Source: CAZMOK01 sp964567785 (GTDB lineage Bacteria > Bacteroidota > Bacteroidia > Bacteroidales > JAGOPY01). Taken from it: a DNA stretch of 8,636 nt. Positions 1 to 4,695 of this stretch are shown here, piece by piece; positions within the stretch are counted from its first letter, which is position 1; each line of letters starts with the position of its first letter. Below the pieces are notes generated by a model, which did not search any database, was not told the origin of the DNA, and saw only the letters and a list, made by a program, of their open reading frames with translations. The position numbers and the translations under genes are program-made. The DNA lies in NCBI GenBank assembly GCA_964567785.1, contig CAZMOK010000093.1:1-8636 (forward strand), given 5' to 3'.

Positions 1-21
1 GATATTTTTTCCCGAAATGCC

Positions 22-92
22 GGGAGATCCCGCACGATCTTACACAGAGCCAAAATCTGTCAGCGAAGCAAAGCGCAGGCAGGGATCTCTCC
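22..92. repeat. Long imperfect inverted repeat with inner hairpin, downstream of cysN
   Basis: The arm at 22-33 (GGGAGATCCCGC) can pair with 79-92 (GCAGGGATCTCTCC), giving about 12 base pairs with two single-base bulges. Inside it, ACAGA at 44-48 pairs with TCTGT at 56-60 around a 7-base loop. It lies about 150 bases past the cysN stop codon. No T-run follows the hairpin on either strand, so it is not a standard intrinsic terminator. It may be a dispersed palindromic element or an mRNA 3' structure; only one copy is in the window. Confidence 0.45.
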
Positions 93-139
93 GCTATTCA
101 GGGAAAGCTTTTCTAAAAAGTCAGGAAAGTTATGTGATA

Positions 140-160
140 AATTAATGAACAATGAATTAA
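140..160 (-). repeat. Short heptamer array, ATTRYTM family (reverse orientation)
   Basis: Three 7-base units on the plus strand (AATTAAT, GAACAAT, GAATTAA). Their reverse complement matches the longer array of ATTATTA/ATTGTTC units just downstream of cysD at 1812-1860, so the same repeat family occurs in two gaps in opposite orientation. The units are AT-rich and degenerate, so the match is suggestive rather than certain. Confidence 0.5.
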
Positions 161-163
161 ACA

Positions 164-191
164 CTTCACGCTTCACTCCTCACACTTCAGG
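164..191 (+). repeat. Heptamer array CTTCACN, four units
   Basis: Four consecutive 7-base units are CTTCACG, CTTCACT, CCTCACA and CTTCAGG. Unit length is constant while bases drift. It follows the array at 140-160 almost directly and precedes the CCCAGCN array by five bases. All lie in the non-coding sequence 3' of cysN. Confidence 0.65.
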
Positions 192-196
192 GATTT

Positions 197-231
197 CCCA
201 GCACCCAGCACCCAGCACCCAGCGCCCAGCC
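197..231 (+). repeat. Heptamer array CCCAGCN, five units, G-quadruplex-like on the minus strand
   Basis: Five 7-base units: CCCAGCA three times, then CCCAGCG and CCCAGCC, followed by CC. On the minus strand, which is the sense strand of cysN, this gives six runs of at least three G spaced by 2 to 4 bases. The first run begins 11 bases after the cysN stop codon. A transcript reading past cysN would therefore carry a classical G3N1-7 quadruplex motif in its 3' untranslated part. The repeat is directly visible; folding is inferred. Confidence 0.75.
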
Positions 232-244
232 CCATTTACCAATT

Positions 245-1525
245 TCAATGTATCATCCCAACGCCAACGGTATTGAACGTGCCTTCGTCGATAAGGGTGA
301 GGGAGCCGGTCTGGCGGTTGCGGCGGTAAGGATCGAAGAAGATGGGCTTGGTGGTGCGCAGCGACACCCTGGCGATCTCGTTCACCTTAAGCTCTTTGCC
401 GTCGTCGATGCGGTTCAGGGTGTTCACATCGACCTTGTACTTGATCTCTTTCACCATGCAGCGCACTTCGGAGGTGGTGTGGCGGAGGTAGAACTTATCC
501 CTTACGTTCATGGGCTTGTCGCTCATCCAGCACATCATCACGTCGATATCCTGCCCGGTTTCGGGCACATTGTTTTCTTTCACGATCATGTCGCCGCGGC
601 TGATGTCCAGGTCGTCGCCCAGCCTTAAGGTGACCGACATGGGCGGGTAGGCCTCATCGAGGCTCTGCTGATACGTGTCGATCGATTCCAGGGTGGTGAC
701 AAATCCTGAAGGGAGCACCATCACCTTGTCGCCGGGGCGGAACACGCCGCCTGCTATCCTTCCGGCATAGCCCCTGTAGTCGTGGTACTCGTCGCTCTGC
801 GGCCTGATCACATACTGAACGGGGAACCGCGGGTCGATATGGTTGTAGTCGCTGGCCACGTGGATATTTTCGAGGATATATTTAAGGGTCCCGCCGCCAT
901 ACCAGCTCATGTTTTTGGAAGTTGTGACCACGTTATCGCCTTTCAGGGCGCTGATGGGCACGAACCGGATGTCTTTCACTGCCAGTTTTGCGGCAAAGGC
1001 GCTGAATTCCTGTTTGATCCGCTCAAACACCTCTTCCTTGTAATCCACCAGGTCCATCTTGTTCACGCAGATGATCAGGTGTGGGATCTGGAGCAGTGAG
1101 GAGATATAGGAGTGGCGGTAAGTTTGCTCGGTCACCCCGTTGCGCGCGTCGATGAGTATGATGGCGGCATTGGCGGTGGAGGCGCCGGTAACCATGTTCC
1201 GGGTATATTGCACGTGGCCGGGGGTATCGGCTATTATAAATTTCCTTTTCGGGGTGGCGAAGTAGCGGTATGCCACATCGATGGTGATCCCCTGTTCCCT
1301 TTCGGCCCTGAGCCCGTCAGTAAGAAGGGCGAGGTTAACCTGTTCGTTGCCTTTCAGCACGCTGGCCCTTTTCACGGCCTCGAGCTGGTCTTCGAAGATC
1401 GATTTGCTGTCGTACAGCAGCCTTCCTATCAGTGTGCTTTTCCCGTCGTCAACGCTCCCTGCGGTGGTGAACCGCAGCAGTTCCATGTCGAGGTAGGCTT
1501 TATTGGAGAATTTTTCCTCAGGCAT
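245..1525 (-). CDS. cysN: Sulfate adenylyltransferase subunit 1 (CysN GTPase)
   Basis: Large, regulatory GTPase subunit of the CysDN ATP sulfurylase. It couples GTP hydrolysis to formation of adenosine 5'-phosphosulfate from ATP and sulfate in the cytoplasm. The 426-residue protein is an EF-Tu-like GTPase with all five G motifs: GSVDDGKST at 23-31, the switch I region EREQGITID around 75-83, DTPGH at 100-104, NKMD at 155-158 and SALKG at 192-196. Beta-barrel domains follow from about 230 to the end. There is no C-terminal APS kinase domain, consistent with a separate cysC in the same cluster. It is somewhat shorter than E. coli CysN (about 475 residues). The start gives the usual short leader before the P-loop; no Shine-Dalgarno sequence is visible. 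It is separated from cysD by 337 bases of repeats with no TAnnTTTG-like box found on the minus strand, so read-through from cysD is likely but unproven. Confidence 0.97.
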   Translation of the reverse strand: MPEEKFSNKAYLDMELLRFTTAGSVDDGKSTLIGRLLYDSKSIFEDQLEAVKRASVLKGNEQVNLALLTDGLRAEREQGITIDVAYRYFATPKRKFIIADTPGHVQYTRNMVTGASTANAAIILIDARNGVTEQTYRHSYISSLLQIPHLIICVNKMDLVDYKEEVFERIKQEFSAFAAKLAVKDIRFVPISALKGDNVVTTSKNMSWYGGGTLKYILENIHVASDYNHIDPRFPVQYVIRPQSDEYHDYRGYAGRIAGGVFRPGDKVMVLPSGFVTTLESIDTYQQSLDEAYPPMSVTLRLGDDLDISRGDMIVKENNVPETGQDIDVMMCWMSDKPMNVRDKFYLRHTTSEVRCMVKEIKYKVDVNTLNRIDDGKELKVNEIARVSLRTTKPIFFDPYRRNRQTGSLTLIDEGTFNTVGVGMIH

Positions 1526-1545
1526 AATTAGGGGTTATTATTTTT

Positions 1546-1618
1546 CTTATTGTCTCAATTGTCTCTATTGCCTTGCCCGCCAGAGCTAGCGAAGGCGGGT
1601 CAAATTGTCTTTATTGTC
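1546..1618 (-). repeat. Composite hairpin plus GACAATNNN nonamer element, copy 1
   Basis: A perfect 6-base-pair stem (CCCGCC at 1576-1581, GGCGGG at 1594-1599) closes a 12-base loop. Read on the minus strand, it is preceded by GACAATAAA and GACAATTTG and followed by GGCAATAGA, GACAATTGA and GACAATAAG, all in 9-base register. A related hairpin with the same TTTGACCC lead-in and the same GGCAATNNN units after it is at 8558-8609 on the plus strand, so this is a repeated composite unit rather than a chance hairpin. No T-run follows, which argues against a terminator. The form recalls REP-like palindromes; no transposase is present. Confidence 0.7.
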
Positions 1619-1626
1619 AGGTGTTC

Positions 1627-1675
1627 GGGTTACGGGTTACGGGTTACGGGTTATGGGTTACGGGTTGCGGGTTAC
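1627..1675 (+). repeat. Telomere-like heptamer array GGGTTAC, seven units
   Basis: Seven uninterrupted 7-base units: five are exactly GGGTTAC, and the others are GGGTTAT and GGGTTGC. A further GGGG run follows. This gives eight G-runs of at least three bases with 4-base spacers on the plus strand, a strong match to the G3N1-7 quadruplex pattern. The plus strand is the template for the cys genes, so a quadruplex would form on the strand read by RNA polymerase between cysD and cysN. A shorter array of the same family is at 3554-3588. Confidence 0.9.
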
Positions 1676-1683
1676 GGGGATTT

Positions 1684-1704
1684 AAATTCTAAATTCTGAA
1701 TTTC
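1684..1704 (+). repeat. Short heptamer array AAATTCT
   Basis: Two exact AAATTCT units are followed by GAATTTC, all in 7-base register. It starts nine bases after the GGGTTAC array ends. The unit resembles the GTTCTRA units at 8382-8409, but too few bases are shared to call them one family. Confidence 0.45.
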
Positions 1705-1739
1705 CGCGCTACCATACTCCTGAGTCATTTTCCTCTTTT

Positions 1740-1792
1740 CCCGTCCTCCCGTCCTATTTTCTTATCCTCTTAACCTCCCGTCTTCCCGTCAT
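1740..1792 (+). repeat. Octamer pairs CCCGTCNT
   Basis: Two adjacent CCCGTCCT units (1740-1755) and, 21 bases on, CCCGTCTT plus CCCGTCAT (1777-1792). The period is 8 rather than 7. The stretch between and around them is pyrimidine-rich on the plus strand. No coding potential was seen. Confidence 0.55.
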
Positions 1793-1811
1793 TCCCTGCT
1801 CCCACGCTTTC

Positions 1812-1860
1812 ATTATTAATTATTAATTATTAATTGCTCATTGTTCATTGTTCATTATTC
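1812..1860 (+). repeat. Heptamer array ATTRYTM, seven units, abutting cysD
   Basis: Seven uninterrupted 7-base units: ATTATTA three times, ATTGCTC, ATTGTTC twice and ATTATTC. The array ends two bases before the cysD stop codon, so it forms the immediate 3' untranslated region of cysD. The change from one unit type to another while keeping exact register suggests growth by slippage and drift. A short reversed relative is at 140-160. Confidence 0.8.
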
Positions 1861-1862
1861 AT

Positions 1863-2852
1863 TTAAAAATACCCTTCCTTCTTCCTGTCTTCCATGGCTG
1901 ATTCGCTGCGTTTGTCGTCGGCGCGGGAACCGCGTTCGGTCACCCTCGTGGCGGCGATCTCCTGGATAATGTCTTCGAGCGTGTCGGCAGTTGAAACGGT
2001 AAGGCCGGTACAACTTATGTCGCCGATAGTGCGGCAACGCACCTTTTTCATTTCCACTTTTTCGTCGGGTCTTTTTTTCATGAAGGGGGCATCTGCCAGC
2101 CATACCCCGTCGCGTTGGAATGCCGGGCGCTCATGGGTGAAATAAAGGCTGGGGATATCCACTTGTTCCATGTAGATATACTGCCAGATGTCCATCTCGG
2201 TCCAGTTGCTGAGCGGGAATACCCTGAAGTGCTCACCCACGCGCTTTTTCCCGTTGAAGATATTCCAGAGCTCGGGGCGCTGGTTCTTTGGGTCCCACTG
2301 GCCGAACTCGTCCCTGTGTGAGAAGAAGCGTTCTTTGGCACGGGCCTTTTCCTCGTCGCGCCGGCCGCCGCCCAGGGCTGCATCGATCTTATTCTCTTCT
2401 ATGGTATCGAGAAGTGTGACTGTCTGCAGCAAGTTCCTGCTGGCGCTGTAGCCTTTCTCTTCGGTAACCTTTCCTTTGTCGATCGAATCCTGCACCGATC
2501 CCACTATCAATGTGGCGCCGAGCTCTTTCACAAGCTCATCCCTGAAGACGATGGTTTCCTCGAAATTGTGTCCGGTGTCGATATGGATCAGGGGGAAAGG
2601 CAGCTTTGCCGGCCAGAAGGCCTTTTTGGCAAGGTGTACCATTACGATCGAATCCTTTCCGCCCGAAAAGAGCAGTCCGGGCCTTTCGAACTGCGCTGCC
2701 ACTTCACGCATAATGAACATCGACTCCGATTCAAGCTCGCGCAGATGGTTCAGATTGTATTTTCTGGTTTCCATGGATCTTATGTCTTTCTTTTCATCCT
2801 GGCTTTGTGTCCCGGTATCGAATGCCGTCATGATTTTATTGTTTTTTCTCAT
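1863..2852 (-). CDS. cysD: Sulfate adenylyltransferase subunit 2 (CysD)
   Basis: Catalytic subunit of CysDN ATP sulfurylase; it transfers AMP from ATP to sulfate to give APS and pyrophosphate. It belongs to the PP-loop (adenine nucleotide alpha-hydrolase) superfamily, related to PAPS reductases. The PP-loop SGGKDS is at 63-68, the conserved HIDTGHNF stretch at 90-97, and GGGRRDEEKARAKER at 161-175. The full 329 residues are longer than E. coli CysD (302). The protein homologous to other CysDs begins near METRKYNLNHLREL, so Met27 (coordinate 2774) would give a normal 303-residue product; Met8 (2831) is a third choice. The first ATG is kept because AGGA lies about nine bases upstream and it overlaps the end of cysC by 17 bases, a layout common in coupled translation. 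The extra 26 residues are polar and low in conservation signs, so the exact start is unsure. Family assignment is firm. Confidence 0.95.
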   Translation of the reverse strand: MRKNNKIMTAFDTGTQSQDEKKDIRSMETRKYNLNHLRELESESMFIMREVAAQFERPGLLFSGGKDSIVMVHLAKKAFWPAKLPFPLIHIDTGHNFEETIVFRDELVKELGATLIVGSVQDSIDKGKVTEEKGYSASRNLLQTVTLLDTIEENKIDAALGGGRRDEEKARAKERFFSHRDEFGQWDPKNQRPELWNIFNGKKRVGEHFRVFPLSNWTEMDIWQYIYMEQVDIPSLYFTHERPAFQRDGVWLADAPFMKKRPDEKVEMKKVRCRTIGDISCTGLTVSTADTLEDIIQEIAATRVTERGSRADDKRSESAMEDRKKEGYF

Positions 2853-3453
2853 GGTATTCGATCCTGGGCAGGATAAAATCCATTAATTTCTCAGTACTTT
2901 CTTCAACTGTCATCAGGTCCGTCCTGATCTCCACATCGGCATCCATTGGCTTCTCAAAAGGCGAATCGATACCTGTGAAGTTCTTGATCTCACCTTTTCT
3001 CGCCCTGGCATAGAGCCCTTTCACATCACGGTTTTCGCAAACATTGAGCGGGGCATTCACAAACACCTCGATCATGTTTTCCCTTCCGATGATGTCCATG
3101 GCCATATGCCTGATATCTTCGGTAGGGCTAATGAAGCTGTTGATGGAAATGATGCCGCAATTGAGGAAAAGCTTTGAAACTTCGGCAATCCTCCGGATAT
3201 TTTCGGTCCTGTCGGTTTCGGTGAAATTCAGGTTGTTGTTGATGCCTGAGCGGATGTTGTCGCCGTCGAGTATTTGCGAAAGTATACCCCGGTTGTACAG
3301 TGCCTCGTCGAGTGCTTTGGCCAGCGTGGTCTTTCCCGCGCCCGAGAGGCCTGTCATCCAGATAACCTTTGCCCTTTGCTTCAATAACCTCTCCTTGTCT
3401 TCCCTTTTGAGGATGCGGTGGAAGACCGGGTAGATGTTGTTATTTTCTTTCAT
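2836..3453 (-). CDS. cysC: Adenylyl-sulfate kinase (APS kinase, CysC)
   Basis: Phosphorylates APS at the 3' hydroxyl with ATP to make PAPS, the activated sulfate used for assimilation or by sulfotransferases. The 205-residue single-domain P-loop kinase has Walker A GLSGAGKTT at 35-43, DGDNIR at 63-68, ENIRRIAEV at 84-92, SFISP at 106-110 (the serine known as the phosphoenzyme position in the family) and KGLYARARKGEIKNFTGID at 145-163. The lid and APS-binding residues appear intact. It is the first gene of the cysC-cysD-cysN cluster, with a -7-like box 44-51 bases upstream. The protein fits the usual length of stand-alone APS kinases. With no cysH, cysQ or sulfotransferase in the window, the fate of PAPS is open. 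Confidence 0.96.
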   Translation of the reverse strand: MKENNNIYPVFHRILKREDKERLLKQRAKVIWMTGLSGAGKTTLAKALDEALYNRGILSQILDGDNIRSGINNNLNFTETDRTENIRRIAEVSKLFLNCGIISINSFISPTEDIRHMAMDIIGRENMIEVFVNAPLNVCENRDVKGLYARARKGEIKNFTGIDSPFEKPMDADVEIRTDLMTVEESTEKLMDFILPRIEYHEKKQ

Positions 3454-3496
3454 TGATTAAAAAATATCCGGGTGTTTCCAAAACTTTTCAGGCGGG

Positions 3497-3504
3497 CAAA
3501 GTTA
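3497..3504 (-). promoter_or_regulatory. Candidate Bacteroidota -7 box upstream of cysC
   Basis: The minus strand reads TAACTTTG, an exact match to the Bacteroidota -7 consensus TAnnTTTG. It would start transcription near 3490, giving a leader of about 37 bases before the cysC ATG. Upstream on the same strand is a run of nine A (3506-3514). No TTTG was found at the usual -33 distance. It is the best candidate for driving cysC-cysD and possibly cysN. Confidence 0.55.
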
Positions 3505-3553
3505 CTTTTTTTTTAGCATTCGGTGTTAAGGGGGTGTTAAATGGCTGAGTGGC

Positions 3554-3588
3554 GGGTTACGGGTTGCGTGTTACGGGTTACGAGGTGC
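3554..3588 (+). repeat. Heptamer array GGGTTAC, second locus, five degenerate units
   Basis: Units in 7-base register are GGGTTAC, GGGTTGC, GTGTTAC, GGGTTAC and GAGGTGC. It is the same family and orientation as 1627-1675 but more decayed, with only three full GGG runs. It lies between ftsX and cysC, upstream of the cysC promoter candidate. Confidence 0.75.
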
Positions 3589-3598
3589 GGCAGCACCT
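3583..3598. repeat. Perfect 6-bp hairpin with tetraloop at the array end
   Basis: AGGTGC at 3583-3588 pairs with GCACCT at 3593-3598 around the loop GGCA. The left arm is the last degenerate unit of the GGGTTAC array. No T-run follows on either strand, so it is not a clear terminator for ftsX. Confidence 0.45.
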
Positions 3599-3602
3599 AC
3601 TT

Positions 3603-3629
3603 GACAATAGAGACAATTACGACAATTCT
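3603..3629 (+). repeat. Nonamer array GACAATNNN, three units
   Basis: Three 9-base units, GACAATAGA, GACAATTAC and GACAATTCT, in exact register. It shares the 14-base string CAATAGAGACAATT with the minus strand of the composite element at 1546-1572. Here the hairpin partner is absent. The gap between ftsX and cysC thus carries the nonamer part alone. Confidence 0.7.
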
Positions 3630-3694
3630 AACCACGTCTGACTATGTCTTCCCACAAACATTTACCAACCCCCATCAAATTCAACACTCAACTC

Positions 3695-3720
3695 CCGTTT
3701 CACTCCGTTCACGGGATTCC
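3695..3720 (+). repeat. 26-base dispersed repeat, copy 1
   Basis: This 26-base block matches 8435-8460 at 23 positions without gaps. Shared core strings are CCGTTTCAC and CGTTCACGGG followed by TTCC. The ends CCGT and ACGG could pair as a short stem. It is flanked by near-duplicate TCAACACTCAACT (3681-3693) and TCAACTCAACACT (3729-3741). It lies about 20 bases downstream of the ftsX stop codon. Confidence 0.65.
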
Positions 3721-3739
3721 GCTTCGCTTCAACTCAACA

Positions 3740-4618
3740 CTAATAATACAGGTTATCCCCCTTGATGCGGAGGTATTTGCGGACGGCGAAGTAGGTGGAC
3801 GACCAGGAGATGATGATGCCCAGCAGGATTACCAGGCCGTAAAGGGCCAGCAGAAGCTCCAGGTCCTGGAGCTCCATCAGCTCGGGATACTCATTTCTGA
3901 GCCAGTACAGTATGCCGGTGAGCAGGAGGAGGGTGATCAGGGCGCTGTAAAAACCCTGTGCAATACCTTTGAATATGAACGGCCGCCTGATAAAGGACTG
4001 GGTGGCGCCAACCAGTTGCATGCTCCTGATGATGAACCGCTTTGAATAGACCGACAACCTGATGGTGTTGTTGATGAGGGCTATGGCAATGATAAGAAGC
4101 AACCCGCTGAAGCCCAGCAAAAGGATGCTGATCTTCCTGATATTGTTGTTAATGAGATGTACGAGCGACTTCACATAGAAAACCTCCTTCACGTCCTCGT
4201 TCTTCATCAGCTCGGTCTCGATCATCTCGAGGCTGTCGACATTGGCGTAGCTGGCCTTCAGCCTCAGGTCGATGGCCGGCGGCAGGGGGTTGTAGCCCAA
4301 AAAATCAATGAAATCCTCCCCGAGGTCTCTCGAAAGCTCTTCGGCTGCCTGTTCGGGGGTGATGTATTCGGTCGATTTTACGTATTCGGTGGCATCGAGT
4401 ATTTTCTGTAACTGCATGATGCCCGCCTCCCTCACAGTGCTTTTCATATAGACCCTGAAGCCGATGTTCTCTTTTACGTAATCCGACAGTTTCCTGGCGT
4501 GAAGCACGGTGAGCCCCAGCAGCCCGAGCATGAACAGCACAAGGGTGATACTTACCAGTGTGGTCACATAAGAACTCTGGTACCTCCGTTTTGAATATTT
4601 GTCTTCACTCGCCGGCAT
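3740..4618 (-). CDS. ftsX: Cell division protein FtsX
   Basis: Inner-membrane subunit of the FtsEX complex, an ABC-transporter-like machine that controls peptidoglycan hydrolases during division. The 292-residue protein has the expected plan: an N-terminal membrane segment at about 18-40, an extracytoplasmic loop at about 41-160, then three membrane segments at about 163-184, 222-241 and 254-275. The FtsX/MacB-like motif region LVGATQSFIRRPFIFKG at 202-218 lies before the third segment. Length is normal. The ATPase partner FtsE is not next to it. In many Bacteroidota ftsX is followed by a DUF3098 gene, uppP and truB; here it is followed by a repeat gap and cysC, so that gene order is broken. 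The start leaves only five bases to a -7-like box, suggesting a leaderless transcript. The next methionine would cut into the first membrane segment. Confidence 0.94.
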   Translation of the reverse strand: MPASEDKYSKRRYQSSYVTTLVSITLVLFMLGLLGLTVLHARKLSDYVKENIGFRVYMKSTVREAGIMQLQKILDATEYVKSTEYITPEQAAEELSRDLGEDFIDFLGYNPLPPAIDLRLKASYANVDSLEMIETELMKNEDVKEVFYVKSLVHLINNNIRKISILLLGFSGLLLIIAIALINNTIRLSVYSKRFIIRSMQLVGATQSFIRRPFIFKGIAQGFYSALITLLLLTGILYWLRNEYPELMELQDLELLLALYGLVILLGIIISWSSTYFAVRKYLRIKGDNLYY

Positions 4619-4623
4619 GGCTG

Positions 4624-4631
4624 CGAAGATA
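4624..4631 (-). promoter_or_regulatory. Candidate -7 box of ftsX, five bases from its start
   Basis: The minus strand reads TATCTTCG, one base from TAnnTTTG. It ends five bases before the ftsX ATG, which places the expected transcription start at or next to the start codon. No TTTG box is visible at the -33 distance. Together with 4653-4660 it forms an inverted repeat (TGCGAAGATA at 4622-4631, TAACTTCGCA at 4653-4662, 9 of 10 paired, 21-base spacer). Confidence 0.4.
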
Positions 4632-4652
4632 GAAAGTTTGCCATTCTTTTCC

Positions 4653-4660
4653 TAACTTCG
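4653..4660 (+). promoter_or_regulatory. Candidate -7 box of leuS
   Basis: TAACTTCG is one base from the TAnnTTTG consensus. It is placed to start transcription around 4664-4667, leaving a leader of about 30 bases to the leuS ATG. A TTTG at 4637-4640 is too close (12-base spacer) to be the usual -33 box. The region upstream is shared with the divergent ftsX promoter candidate. Confidence 0.45.
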
Positions 4661-4664
4661 CACC

Positions 4665-4679
4665 CCTGTTAATAACAGG
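4665..4679 (+). promoter_or_regulatory. 15-base palindrome at the 5' end of the leuS leader
   Basis: CCTGTTAATAACAGG is a perfect inverted repeat around a single central base; as RNA it folds as CCTGTT/AACAGG with a 3-base loop. It sits at the predicted transcription start of leuS and 16 bases before the ATG. It could be a repressor site or a 5' stabilising hairpin. No T-box-like leader is present, as the leader is too short. Confidence 0.5.
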
Positions 4680-4695
4680 ACATCAGCCTTATACT

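Larger units (their letters stand above)
1526..1862. other. Repeat-filled gap between cysD and cysN
   Basis: This 337-base stretch separates the genes for the two subunits of one enzyme and holds no credible gene. From left to right it contains a hairpin flanked by GACAATNNN nonamers, a GGGTTAC array, an AAATTCT array, CCCGTCNT octamers and an ATTRYTM array ending at the cysD stop codon. No -7-like box (TAnnTTTG) was found on the minus strand. The pieces adjoin with little unique sequence between them. Confidence 0.8.

Noticed and set aside
1..35. Intrinsic terminator for cysN (CCCG...CGGG with a T-run)
   Set aside because: On the minus strand the hairpin is followed by AAAAAATATC; the T-run is on the plus strand and comes before the hairpin, so the polarity is wrong in both directions.
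1..276. Open plus-strand frame running from the window edge to a TGA at 274-276
   Set aside because: It has no visible start, is translated largely from short repeats into low-complexity peptide and ends antisense to cysN. It is best explained by chance and repeat composition.
1627..1675. True telomere or plasmid end
   Set aside because: The array is internal, short, degenerate and between two genes of one pathway, with a second decayed copy elsewhere in the window. It is a repeat family, not a chromosome end.
1812..1860. CRISPR array
   Set aside because: Units are 7 bases and contiguous, with no spacers, and no cas genes are present. The same holds for the other arrays.
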